This document shows, piece after piece, positions 1 through 11,663 of a stretch of 64,000 nt of DNA. The notes beneath the pieces are model-generated. The model was not told where the DNA came from. It did not search any database and saw only the letters and a list, made by a program, of their open reading frames with translations. Each line of letters opens with the position of its first letter. Position 1 is the stretch's first letter. Where the stretch lies: assembly GCF_003336805.1 (NCBI RefSeq), contig NZ_QFWJ01000012.1:38914-102913 (forward strand), read 5' to 3'. The position numbers and the translations under genes were made by a program. Source of the DNA: Marinospirillum perlucidum. GTDB lineage: Bacteria; Pseudomonadota; Gammaproteobacteria; Pseudomonadales; Halomonadaceae.

Positions 1-1
1 G

Positions 2-295
2 GAATACCTTTTCAAACTGCCGGTCAGCTACGCAGCCCTAGGCGTTTGCATGCTGATGGTCTCAGCTAACAATGCCCTGGGAATGCCGATGCGCGGCCTG
101 GCCACCTCCATTGCCAGACTGTTTATCTGCTATCTGCCCTGCCTTTGGCTGGGTGCCCAACTGGGTGAGATGTCCGGTCTGCTAACAGGAGCTCTGGTGG
201 GTAACCTGCTGGCCGGCACCCTGGCCTGGCTGGTTTACCGCCAGGGCCTCAGGAGACTGCGCCAGCATAGGCTTGAACAACTTCCTCAGCAATAA
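2..295 (+). CDS. MATE-family efflux transporter, C-terminal part (5' end outside window)
   Basis: The reading frame is open from base 2 and ends at TAA 293-295, so only the last ~97 residues are present. They are hydrophobic, with at least two membrane helices separated by a short loop, and end in a basic cytoplasmic tail. The stretch reading ANNALGMP.RGL followed by hydrophobic helices resembles the C-terminal half of MATE (NorM/DinF-like) drug/Na+ antiporters, which use an ion gradient to export cationic compounds. The family call rests on this fragment alone. Its 3' end overlaps the convergent avtA gene by 47 bases. Confidence 0.6.
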   Translation, partial: EYLFKLPVSYAALGVCMLMVSANNALGMPMRGLATSIARLFICYLPCLWLGAQLGEMSGLLTGALVGNLLAGTLAWLVYRQGLRRLRQHRLEQLPQQ

Positions 296-1520
296 TCTCC
301 AGCCCCCGGGCAACCTGCTCATCATCCTGGGAGTAGGTCACCCGGATGCACTCTTGCCGGTGCTGCCAGGGCTCTTCTTCAGGCATACCGGGAAAGAAAT
401 GATGACCGGAAACCACCAGCACCCCTCGTGCCTTGAGGCGTTCATAGAGTGTCTGGCTGCTAATGGGCAAATCAGGAAACCACAGCCACAGGAACATAGC
501 CCCTTCCGGCTGGTGAAGATACCAGGGACAACGATCGCCCAGGGCGGTATCCAGAGTTTCCACCGCCTTATGCATCTTGGCCTCATACCAGGGCCGAACC
601 AGATCACGACTCATGGAGATCAATTCTCCCGAGCGCACCAGAGGCTCCATTAACTGGGGACCAAAGCTGCCGGTTGCCAGATTGAGGATGGCATTGGTAC
701 CGCTCAGGGTGCGAATGATCTCCGGCGCGGCAATAACAATCCCCGTACGTGCAGCAGGCAAGCCCAGTTTGGACAGACTGAGACAAAGAATCACCTGCTC
801 ATCCCAGATGGGATTGATTGGGGTATACACCAGCTCAGGGAAAGGGCTGCCGTAGGCACCATCGATAATCAGGGGAATATCCTTTTCTTTGGCCAGGGCA
901 TGCAGACGGTCAATTTCTTCATCAGTCAGCAGATTGCCCGTGGGGTTAGTCGGCCGGGATACACAAAGTGCCCCCACGCTTTCATCCACCTCCAGCTGAT
1001 CGAAGTCCACCCGGTACTTGAAGCGATGTTCATCCAGATAGTCAATTTTGGGTTTCAGGCTGCGAAAAGTATCCGGCCCCACCCCGGCATCGGCATAGCC
1101 CAGGTACTCGGGGGCCAGGGGCAGAAGAATCTGGCGTTGTTCACCCTCGCTGGTCTGACCGGCAAAAAGGTTGAACAACATGAAAAAAGCCGCCTGACTG
1201 CCATTGGTCAGGGCAATATTCTTCTCGGTCAGGGACCAGCCATAGGTGTCATTGAGCAGCTCTACCAGGGCACGAATAAAACCGGCTTCCCCCTGGGGGG
1301 CATCATAGTTGCCTATCAGGCGGGAAAAAGCCTGGGGGTCTTCTGCCAGCTTCAGCAATTCCTGGCGCAGCCTTTCCTGTACCGGGGAAAAATGACCGGG
1401 ATTCCCACCCCCCATCATGATCATGGGTTGATCACCGGCCATGGCCTTGCCCAAATCATCCATCAGGGTATTAATACCAGCCTGATCCGAGAACTTATCT
1501 GCAAATCGGGTCATTTTCAT
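249..1520 (-). CDS. avtA: Valine--pyruvate aminotransferase AvtA
   Basis: PLP-dependent fold-type I aminotransferase of 423 residues, the family's usual length. AvtA moves the amino group between valine and pyruvate, giving alanine and 2-oxoisovalerate, in the cytoplasm. Visible signatures are the glycine-rich GGGNPG segment near residue 38, the SRPTNPTGN substrate-binding loop, the DGAYG aspartate motif that contacts the PLP pyridine nitrogen, and the SLSK lysine (Schiff base) followed by GLPAARTG. The ATG overlaps the yheU stop in an ATGA tetranucleotide and has a GGGAGG ribosome site inside yheU, so the two are probably translationally coupled. Confidence 0.93.
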   Translation of the reverse strand: MKMTRFADKFSDQAGINTLMDDLGKAMAGDQPMIMMGGGNPGHFSPVQERLRQELLKLAEDPQAFSRLIGNYDAPQGEAGFIRALVELLNDTYGWSLTEKNIALTNGSQAAFFMLFNLFAGQTSEGEQRQILLPLAPEYLGYADAGVGPDTFRSLKPKIDYLDEHRFKYRVDFDQLEVDESVGALCVSRPTNPTGNLLTDEEIDRLHALAKEKDIPLIIDGAYGSPFPELVYTPINPIWDEQVILCLSLSKLGLPAARTGIVIAAPEIIRTLSGTNAILNLATGSFGPQLMEPLVRSGELISMSRDLVRPWYEAKMHKAVETLDTALGDRCPWYLHQPEGAMFLWLWFPDLPISSQTLYERLKARGVLVVSGHHFFPGMPEEEPWQHRQECIRVTYSQDDEQVARGLEIIAEEVVQAYAGAVS

Positions 1521-1768
1521 TCTTCCAGGCCTCCCAAAAATGAACGTGCTGCAGTCAGGGTCATCACTTCGGTGGTTTCGGTTTCCACGTCGTGGAGTAT
1601 CACCAATTCACCCCGTCCCAGTTGCTGTTGCAATTCTTCAACCCACTGGAGGGTGGAAGCTTCACTGGTCGTATCATACCCCTGGCGAGTCACGAAGGTT
1701 TCCAGTAGAGCTTCCAGGGTTGTTTTTTCCAAAAGACTGGGAGGAATTTCCACAAATCGTTGATGCAT
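1517..1768 (-). CDS. yheU: YheU-family (UPF0270) small protein
   Basis: Small soluble protein of 83 residues. After a short leader it reads VEIPPSLL, then a helix ending in FVTRQG and a C-terminal half with the GELVILHD strand. This matches the UPF0270/YheU layout (VxIP...L..LIEEFVxREGT...L..G.AV). The function of the family is unknown. I chose ATG 1768 (MHQRFVEIP) because AAGAAG lies at a workable distance upstream. A TTG start at 1789 is open but has no ribosome site. It lies directly upstream of avtA with a 4-base overlap. Confidence 0.7.
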   Translation of the reverse strand: MHQRFVEIPPSLLEKTTLEALLETFVTRQGYDTTSEASTLQWVEELQQQLGRGELVILHDVETETTEVMTLTAARSFLGGLEE

Positions 1769-1912
1769 GGCGACAAGACTTCTTTTCAAAATAAAAAAAT
1801 CAGTTTAACAGGAGGTTTTGTTATAAAGAATGCATAACCCGGCCAAAAAACACTGGAAAATAAATTCCTGTCAATAAAAAAACATCCTGTTATCGGATAC
1901 TTGCTGACAAAT

Positions 1913-1927
1913 AACTGAAAATCAGTT
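1913..1927. promoter_or_regulatory. Perfect inverted repeat in the DUF2628 promoter region
   Basis: AACTGA, a 3-base A spacer and TCAGTT form a perfect dyad in the A+T-rich gap between yheU and the DUF2628 gene. It sits between a possible -35 (CTGACA, 1904-1909) and a poor -10 (TAAAAA, 1927-1932), where a repressor operator would be expected. The dyad is directly visible; its role is inference. Confidence 0.3.
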
Positions 1928-1981
1928 AAAAAAAGTAGGGGGAAAGAATCCCGCCTTCAATCTATTTTAGAGGAAAATAGC

Positions 1982-2500
1982 ATGACTGATATTGCAGCAG
2001 ATGCAAAGCAAACGGATACGCTGGATGAAGCTAAGTTGCTGGAAGCTTATATTCAAAAACCCGAGAAAATTCATTTTTACCAGAGTGGCTTGGAAAAAAT
2101 GCAGCAGGCTGGAGCCTTTGGTTTCCGCTGGCACTGGAGCTGGTGGGCCTTCTTTTTTGGCTGGGCCTTCTTACTCTACCGCAAAGCCTATCTACCCGCC
2201 CTGGGTGCCTTTGTTTTTGGCGCAATCGTGAGCCTGATTCCCTTTGGTTTTATTATTGCCATGATTGTTCTGGGTGGCAGCTCAAGCTATTTTATCCTCA
2301 AGCGTTATAACGATCTGAAAAATACTCTTCAGGGCACTGAAGAACAGAGAATCAATGCCATGCATTCTTTTGGCGGTTATCACACCTGGGTAATTTGGGT
2401 CGGTGCCATCCTCTATAGTCTGGCTATCATCAGCATCCTGTTTACTGTCATCATGACCGGCGGTGCCCTGATGGGTGGCTCCGCTTATTCCGGTTATTAA
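1982..2500 (+). CDS. DUF2628 domain inner-membrane protein
   Basis: Protein of 172 residues with a charged N-terminal segment (~1-40), then a DUF2628-like core: Phe/Trp-rich W.WWAFFFGW, a YRKAY turn, two closely spaced membrane helices (~65-100), and a cytoplasmic segment reading YFILKRYNDL. A further helix lies near residues 135-160. DUF2628 proteins are bacterial inner-membrane proteins of unknown function. GAGGAAAA lies 7-8 bases before the ATG. The gene is monocistronic, with its own terminator immediately downstream. Confidence 0.75.
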   Translation: MTDIAADAKQTDTLDEAKLLEAYIQKPEKIHFYQSGLEKMQQAGAFGFRWHWSWWAFFFGWAFLLYRKAYLPALGAFVFGAIVSLIPFGFIIAMIVLGGSSSYFILKRYNDLKNTLQGTEEQRINAMHSFGGYHTWVIWVGAILYSLAIISILFTVIMTGGALMGGSAYSGY

Positions 2501-2520
2501 AATCTATCAATAACCGCTAC

Positions 2521-2544
2521 AGGCAGGCCCCGGGCCTGCCTTTT

Positions 2545-2546
<2 letters not shown>
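2521..2546 (+). terminator. Rho-independent terminator after the DUF2628 gene
   Basis: AGGCAGGCCC and GGGCCTGCCT form a G+C-rich 10-bp dyad with almost no loop (the innermost pairs must open), followed by TTTTTT and more A/T. It lies 20 bases after the DUF2628 stop and borders the ligA stop at 2545. The T run is only on the plus strand, so it terminates the DUF2628 transcript. Confidence 0.85.
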
Positions 2547-5741
<3,195 letters not shown>

Positions 5742-5837
5742 ATAGAAAATCAGCCCCTGAAAAAATGTAAACGCTTAGTTACAAATTAAATTATTCTATT
5801 ATATTAGCAATTCTCGGCCCTTCCTTACAGCAAAAAA

Positions 5838-8800
5838 CTAGCTTGCGACCATAGCAGATGCCTCGTCAAGGTCAACGGTGACCAGGCGCGACACCCCGGG
5901 TTCCTGCATGGTGACCCCCATAAGTTGATCTGCGCTCTCCATGGCCTGCTTATTGTGGGTGATATAGATAAACTGGATGCGCTCTGACATTTCCCGCACC
6001 AGCTTGGCATAGCGCCCCACATTGGCGTCATCCAGCGGCGCATCCACCTCATCCAGCATACAAAAGGGGGCTGGATTCAGCTCGAAGATGGAAAATACCA
6101 GCGCCAGGGCTGTGAGGGCTTTTTCACCACCCGAGAGCAGATGAATGGTGGCATTTTTCTTACCCGGTGGGCGCGCCATAATCGCAACCCCGGTTTCCAG
6201 CAGATCATCGCCGGTTAACTGTAACCAGGCCGTACCACCACCAAAAACCCGCGGAAAGAGATCCTGCAGGCCCTGGTTGACCTGTTCAAAGGTAGCCTTG
6301 AAGCGCTGACGGGTTTCCCGATCAATTCGACGAATCGCCTGATCCAGCGTCTCCAGCGCGGTCATGAGTTCACCATACTGGGCATCCAGGTAGGTCTTAC
6401 GCTCATATTGCTGGTCGTATTCTTCGATGGCGGCCAGATTAATTGCTCCCAGGCGCTTGATACGAGCCTGGGTGGCTTCCAGTTCATGCTGCCAGCGGGA
6501 TTCCAGGGCATCTTCTGGCAGGCTTTCCATCACCTGCTTGAGACTCAGTTCCAGCTCGGCCAGGGTTTCCAGATGGCTGTCGCGCTTGACCATCAGGCGC
6601 TGCTGTTGCAGCCGCTCCTGCTCCAGCAGATTGCGCAGCCTCTCCAGTTCGCGGTCCTGGTGACTGCGAGCCTGTTCCAGCAGTCGTTGTTCTTCCTGAG
6701 CCTGCTGCTGTTGCTGACGCAGCTGCTGGACTTTTTCATCCTGCTGTTGGTGAATTTCCAGCAGTTCTTCAAGTTCTTCCAGTTGCTCATCACCCGGCTC
6801 ACGTGCGTTTTCCAGATCCTTTTGCAGCTGTTCACGCTTGCTGCGAAAACCCTGCAGTTGCTGCTCCAAACGCTGCAAAGCCTGGGTGGCAGCAGCTTCA
6901 CGGGTGACCAGCTGCTGTTGACGGATTTTCAGATCCTGTAAAGCTGCCTGCCGGCCCTTGAGTTGATGGCGCTTCTCTTCGCGCTGGCGACGCAGGTCTT
7001 CACGCTTGGCTTGGATGCTTTCACGAGCCTCACTATTGGCTTCTACCTGCAGCAGAGCCTCCTGCCAGCTTTCCTGCTCTTCTTCCAGACTGGCCAGCAG
7101 CTCTTCTTCTTCGCTTTGTAGCTGGTGCTTTTCTTCTTGCAACTGCTCCCGGCGCTGTAACTGGTGCTCCAGGCGGGCACTGAGGCTGGCCTGACGGCTG
7201 GAGAGCTGGTTGAGGGTTTCCTGCAGGGGCTTACGCTCTCCGGCTCGCGCCTGGAGGGCCGCTTCTGTTTCCTGCAGCTGCTCAGTCAACAGGGTCTCCC
7301 GCTCCAGTTGCTCGTCCAGTTCGTTTTCGAGCAGTTCAGTGGCTTCATGAAGATCACGAATTTCCTGCTGGCGGGCCAGAACCCCGGTTGTCTTTTCCTG
7401 ACGAGCCTGTACCAGAAGACCATCAGCAAAGACTCTTTCACCGGCTGGCGTGATCCAGCTTTGTCCGGCCTGCAATTCATTTCGGCGCGACCAGGCCTGG
7501 GAGAAGTTATCCTGGGTGCGGATACTCCCCAGCTGTTGTTGCAGGGATAACGGCAACTCGTCTTGTTGCTGGATCTTGTCGAGAAGGCTATCCCCGACAA
7601 CCTCTTCGGTCCGGGTTCCGGCAGGGTGTTGATAAAGTTTTAATTCTCCCGAGGGCAGATCCATCAGCTGTTGGGTTAGATCGGCATCCAGGGGAACCGG
7701 GGAAATCAGAGCGGCCAACTCGGTCTGCAGGCAGGTTTCCACGGCCTTTTCCCAGCCAGGAGCGACATCCAGCTGCTCGCCCAGACGCGGCCAGGCATTG
7801 AGTTCTCTTTCTTTTAGCCAGGTGTCCAGCTCAGCATCCTGACCTTCCAGTTCGGCCTGCTGCAAAGCCTGGAGTGAAGCCAAACGCCCCTGCTGCTGCT
7901 GTAGGCGGGTGGAATTCTGGTGAATCTGGGGGCGCAGCTGCTGCAGCTCTTCCTGAGCCGTTTCCTTTTGCCGGGTCAGTTGAGCTTCTGCTGCATCCAG
8001 CTGTTGCAGTTGTTCCTCCAGGCTTTCACGCTCCAGTGCCAGGGCTTCCAGAGCCGCTTCACCTTCTTCGTCTTCCTGCAACTGATGCAGCTGTTCGGTC
8101 TGCTTGTGAAGGGACTGGCGCAATCGCTGAAGACTGCTTTCCTGCTGCTGAATGCGGGCACGTGCCAGGGTTACCTGACTTTGATCCTGTTCAGCACGAC
8201 TCAAAAAAGCTTCCCAGCGTGCATCCGCTTCTTCCAACTGGTGTTCAAGCTGGTCCAGCCCTTCCTGCTCGAGAAGTTCCGCTTCTTCTCTTTCTTCCAG
8301 TTGCGGCAGGAGCAGTTCCAGTTCTTCCTGCAGGGTCTGCCTTTCTTCCTGGTCAGCCTGCAGGGCTTGTCGCGACTGCTGCTCTTCCTGCTCCAGCTGT
8401 TCCAGTTCCAGTGCCAGATCGCGCTCTCTTTGCTGGCGGTGTTCCAGCCCCTGTTCCAGGCGGGCGATTTTAAGGCTGATGGCCGTCAGTTCCTTCTGCG
8501 CCGTTTCCAAAAGATCGTTGGCCTGGGCCTGGGTTTCGCGGCTGGTTTCCAGGCGGCTTTCACCCTGGCGCAATTCCACCAGACAGGCTTCCTGCTGGAG
8601 TTCATACTGGGAAATCTGTTCCAGAATGCTGACCAGTTGTTGATCGGCTTCTCGCCAGCGAAGCACGGCCAACTCGGACTTGTACTGGCGCTCGGCCGCT
8701 TTCAACTGCTGAAAACGGCGGGCGGCTTCTGCTTGTCGCCCCAGGCGCTCCAGCTGGCGGCCCAGTTCTTCACGCACATCCTCCAAGCGTTCCAGATTAT

Positions 8801-9365
8801 CCTGGGTGCGACGAATACGGTTTTCGGTTTCGCGGCGTCTTTCCTTGTACTTGGAGATGCCTGCTGCTTCTTCGAGGTAAACCCTGAGCTCCTCGGGCTT
8901 GGCTTCAATCAGGCGCGAGATCATGCCCTGTTCGATAATGGCATAGCTGCGCGCCCCCAGGCCGGTTCCCAGAAAGAGATCAGTAATATCCCGGCGGCGG
9001 CATTTACTGCCGTTCATCAGGTAACTGGATTGGGCATCACGGGTGACCACCCGCTTGACAGAAATTTCGGCATACTGGGCGTAGGCCCCGCCCAGCTTGC
9101 CTTCGGAGTTGTCAAAAATCAGTTCGATGGAGGCCTGCCCCACCGGTTTGCGGTTGCGCGAGCCATTGAAAATCACATCGGTCATGGATTCACCGCGCAG
9201 GTATTTTGCCGATGATTCCCCCATCACCCAGCGTACAGCATCAATGACGTTCGACTTGCCGCACCCGTTGGGTCCGACTATGCCGGTCATGTTGCTTTTG
9301 AAGGTGACGGTGGTGGGGTCCACGAAGGATTTGAACCCCGCCAGTTTGATGGATTTAAGCCGCAT
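5838..9365 (-). CDS. smc: Chromosome partition protein Smc
   Basis: Large ATPase of 1175 residues that organises and helps segregate the chromosome. The N-terminal half-ATPase has Walker A GPNGCGKS (31-38). Two very long Glu/Gln-rich coiled coils flank a hinge at roughly 510-670. The C-terminal half has the ABC signature LLSGGEKALTALAL and Walker B CMLDEVDAPLDDAN. Full-length with no break. The Gln/Glu-rich coils give several long open frames on the opposite strand, which I treat as shadows. It starts 30 bases after the ccmI stop on the same strand. Kleisin partners ScpA/ScpB are not in this window. Confidence 0.97.
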   Translation of the reverse strand: MRLKSIKLAGFKSFVDPTTVTFKSNMTGIVGPNGCGKSNVIDAVRWVMGESSAKYLRGESMTDVIFNGSRNRKPVGQASIELIFDNSEGKLGGAYAQYAEISVKRVVTRDAQSSYLMNGSKCRRRDITDLFLGTGLGARSYAIIEQGMISRLIEAKPEELRVYLEEAAGISKYKERRRETENRIRRTQDNLERLEDVREELGRQLERLGRQAEAARRFQQLKAAERQYKSELAVLRWREADQQLVSILEQISQYELQQEACLVELRQGESRLETSRETQAQANDLLETAQKELTAISLKIARLEQGLEHRQQRERDLALELEQLEQEEQQSRQALQADQEERQTLQEELELLLPQLEEREEAELLEQEGLDQLEHQLEEADARWEAFLSRAEQDQSQVTLARARIQQQESSLQRLRQSLHKQTEQLHQLQEDEEGEAALEALALERESLEEQLQQLDAAEAQLTRQKETAQEELQQLRPQIHQNSTRLQQQQGRLASLQALQQAELEGQDAELDTWLKERELNAWPRLGEQLDVAPGWEKAVETCLQTELAALISPVPLDADLTQQLMDLPSGELKLYQHPAGTRTEEVVGDSLLDKIQQQDELPLSLQQQLGSIRTQDNFSQAWSRRNELQAGQSWITPAGERVFADGLLVQARQEKTTGVLARQQEIRDLHEATELLENELDEQLERETLLTEQLQETEAALQARAGERKPLQETLNQLSSRQASLSARLEHQLQRREQLQEEKHQLQSEEEELLASLEEEQESWQEALLQVEANSEARESIQAKREDLRRQREEKRHQLKGRQAALQDLKIRQQQLVTREAAATQALQRLEQQLQGFRSKREQLQKDLENAREPGDEQLEELEELLEIHQQQDEKVQQLRQQQQQAQEEQRLLEQARSHQDRELERLRNLLEQERLQQQRLMVKRDSHLETLAELELSLKQVMESLPEDALESRWQHELEATQARIKRLGAINLAAIEEYDQQYERKTYLDAQYGELMTALETLDQAIRRIDRETRQRFKATFEQVNQGLQDLFPRVFGGGTAWLQLTGDDLLETGVAIMARPPGKKNATIHLLSGGEKALTALALVFSIFELNPAPFCMLDEVDAPLDDANVGRYAKLVREMSERIQFIYITHNKQAMESADQLMGVTMQEPGVSRLVTVDLDEASAMVAS

Positions 9366-9394
9366 GCCTGTCCGTGTGAGTGGTGACCAACCGC

Positions 9395-10618
9395 TTATTG
9401 TAGCTGCTGGTTGATTTCCACCACAACCTCCCGCTGACCAGCCACTTCCAGCGGCTGGCTACTGCCCTGCCAGTCACCGGCTGCAGCCTGAGGTTGTCCC
9501 GACAGGGAAATCCGCGCCTGGATCACTACCTGATCGGCTGAAGACAGATTGTTATTGGCAGACATGGCCAAAGCATCGGTCAACTCGACCCTTGCAGGCA
9601 GGTCTGCGACCCGCAAACGGGTTGCTGCCAAGGGAGGTCCGGCACCTTCAGGGCGACGAGCAAACACAAAGACCGTGGCCTGGGGGTCCACTTGTGCCTG
9701 GGCTTCTTCGGAAAGGCTCAGTTGCACCTGGAAGCTGGGTCCACTTGCTGCCAACAGAGGAAGCCCCAGACGCTGGCGTGTATCATTGATGCCTTCACGC
9801 AGGGACTGACGGGCTTCACTGGATTCCGCCCGTTTTAGGGCTTCTTCCCAATAACCGCGGGCCTCATCCCATTGCTGTCGCTGGTAGGCAGCCATACCCA
9901 GAAGACTGAGAATGGCTGGCTCACCCGGATCAATTTGTCGTGCCTGATCGATCAGACTCTGGACTCGTGCCGTCAGGGTGTTGCCATCCGCAAAATAGAG
10001 TGCCTGTGCCTGCTGGGCCAGCAGACGTGGATTGGGGCCCTGGATACGTATCAGTTCCTGTAAAGCCGCAGCGGCATCTTCCATGCGGCCCATATCCATG
10101 TAGATACGCGCCAGCAGGGACCAGCCCTCAACATCATCGGGATGCTCTTCCAGGGTTTCTTCCAGGCGTCTTAGCAGGTTGCCAAAATCCTGCTGGCCTT
10201 CCTCGATCAGCTGCTGCTGGGAATAGTAGGTTTGCAAGCCCGGAGCCGCACCCAACTGGGTGTAGAGCCACCAGGAGGCGGCAAGACACAGAGCCAGAGC
10301 AAAAAAGCTGCCTCCGACCGCCAGCGCGCGAGTGGCCGGCTGCCACTGCTGGCCACTCAGATCACCAGCATCATCCAGCAGCAGGTCTTCGATTTCCTTT
10401 TTGCTGGCCGGGTAGTCTTCCTCGTCCACCAGACCGTCCTGATAATCCTTTTCCAGCTGCGCCAGCTTTTGCTTGTAGATATCGATATTAGCCAGTTGAC
10501 GTGCATGCTGCTGCGCTTCCAGACGAAGTGTCAGGCTGTGGCGACGAACCAGTGGCCAGACCAGAAACAGGCAAGCCAGTAGCGCCAGCAGTACAAATCC
10601 AAACCACATTCCGGTCAT
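9395..10618 (-). CDS. ccmI: Cytochrome c biogenesis protein CcmI
   Basis: Apocytochrome c chaperone of the Ccm system I pathway, 407 residues. Two membrane helices at the N-terminus (~4-24 and ~95-115) flank a cytoplasmic Lys/Glu coiled-coil loop. The periplasmic part has TPR-like repeats (for example EHPDDVEGWSLLARIYMDMGR) that hold the apocytochrome C-terminal helix. The C-terminal ~120 residues form a beta-rich domain. It is the last gene of the ccm operon, and its ATG overlaps the ccmH stop (ATGA). Confidence 0.93.
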   Translation of the reverse strand: MTGMWFGFVLLALLACLFLVWPLVRRHSLTLRLEAQQHARQLANIDIYKQKLAQLEKDYQDGLVDEEDYPASKKEIEDLLLDDAGDLSGQQWQPATRALAVGGSFFALALCLAASWWLYTQLGAAPGLQTYYSQQQLIEEGQQDFGNLLRRLEETLEEHPDDVEGWSLLARIYMDMGRMEDAAAALQELIRIQGPNPRLLAQQAQALYFADGNTLTARVQSLIDQARQIDPGEPAILSLLGMAAYQRQQWDEARGYWEEALKRAESSEARQSLREGINDTRQRLGLPLLAASGPSFQVQLSLSEEAQAQVDPQATVFVFARRPEGAGPPLAATRLRVADLPARVELTDALAMSANNNLSSADQVVIQARISLSGQPQAAAGDWQGSSQPLEVAGQREVVVEINQQLQ

Positions 10619-11127
10619 GAGTCATCCTTAGAATCGGTTTTTGAAGAGGAAGCAGGAGATTCCTTGTCCAGTTCAAGAATCTGCTTAAGTCTTAATTGGC
10701 GTTCGGACAGAGATTCCCTGTCCTGACCTGCTATCTGTTTCTTTCGCGAACGGGCCAGGAAAACCAGCACCAGCAAACCCACCAGAATCATGGCAGGGGG
10801 CAGAAACCAGAGGACCAGGGTATCGTCCCTTACCGGTGGTCGATAAACGATATATTCGCCAAAGCGGGCTTTCAGGTATTCCAGTACCTCTTCATCGCTA
10901 TAGCCCTGCTGCAATAGCTGGAAGAGCTCTTCGCGCATATCCCCGGCACTGGCCGAATCGGAATCGATAATGCTTTGATTCTGGCACTTAGGGCAGCGAA
11001 GAATGCCACCCAGCTCGTGAAATCTGGCTCTTTGTTCCTCGCTGCTGAAATCATAGAGCTCTATGGCTGCCTGGGATACCGGCACCAGACTGAGCAGCAG
11101 CAAAAGTATCAGTAGGCGTCTTGCCAT
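10615..11127 (-). CDS. ccmH: Cytochrome c-type biogenesis protein CcmH (CcmL-like, short form)
   Basis: Thiol-disulfide component that reduces the CXXCH heme-binding cysteines of apocytochrome c. The 170 residues hold a signal sequence (~1-20), a three-helix periplasmic domain with the redox pair in RCPKCQNQ (C45, C48), a membrane helix (~105-125) and a basic cytoplasmic tail. This is the short CcmH; the TPR part is a separate gene, ccmI, as in Pseudomonas and unlike the E. coli fusion. GGAGG precedes the ATG, which lies inside the end of ccmG (19-base overlap). Confidence 0.95.
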   Translation of the reverse strand: MARRLLILLLLLSLVPVSQAAIELYDFSSEEQRARFHELGGILRCPKCQNQSIIDSDSASAGDMREELFQLLQQGYSDEEVLEYLKARFGEYIVYRPPVRDDTLVLWFLPPAMILVGLLVLVFLARSRKKQIAGQDRESLSERQLRLKQILELDKESPASSSKTDSKDDS

Positions 11128-11648
11128 TTTTCCACCTCCGGCAGAATAACTTGGTTAACCAGTTCCGGGGTAATTTCACCCGCCAGGTGGTAACGCACGA
11201 TACCTTCCTGATCCACCAGGAAGGTTTCCGGCGCGCCATAAACACCCAGGTCAAAAGCCAGGGCTCTCACCCCTTCCGGCTCGAACAGGTTCAACTGGTA
11301 GGGGTTGCCCTGTTCCTGCAGGTAGGTAAACGCCTTGTCACGTTCATCCTTGTAATTCAGACCGATTACGGGGATACCGGCAGCAGCCAGGCGCTGGATG
11401 TCATCATGTTCTTCGTAACAGGTCGGACACCAGCTACCCCAGATATTCAGCAGGAAGACCTCACCCAGCAAATCATCGCGGGTCACCTGAAGTTCCGGGT
11501 TATCCAGGCGCGGCAGGGTGAACTCGGGCAGGGGCTTGCCCAAAAGTGCCGAATCTCTCGCTGCCGGGTCCAGACTCAAGCCCTTGTAAAGAAAAACACC
11601 CAGAATAATAAAAATAATCAGGGGTAAAAAAAGCAAAAAGCGCTTCAT
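11109..11648 (-). CDS. ccmG: Thiol:disulfide interchange protein CcmG/DsbE
   Basis: Membrane-anchored periplasmic thioredoxin-like protein of 179 residues that passes electrons toward apocytochrome c. It has an N-terminal membrane anchor (~4-20), a thioredoxin fold with the active site WCPTC (C74 and C77), and the acidic insert characteristic of CcmG after it. A cis-proline site reads GAPETFLVD. It lies between ccmF and ccmH with an overlapping downstream gene, consistent with one transcript. Confidence 0.95.
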   Translation of the reverse strand: MKRFLLFLPLIIFIILGVFLYKGLSLDPAARDSALLGKPLPEFTLPRLDNPELQVTRDDLLGEVFLLNIWGSWCPTCYEEHDDIQRLAAAGIPVIGLNYKDERDKAFTYLQEQGNPYQLNLFEPEGVRALAFDLGVYGAPETFLVDQEGIVRYHLAGEITPELVNQVILPEVEKWQDAY

Positions 11649-11663
11649 CTTGATGATCTCCAG

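Noticed and set aside
7920..9215. Long plus-strand open frame antisense to smc (also 3178-4455 antisense to ligA and 900-1763 antisense to avtA)
   Set aside because: These come from Gln/Glu/Leu-rich codons of the real gene read backwards. They have no ribosome site or recognisable domain, and the minus-strand genes are clearly conserved.
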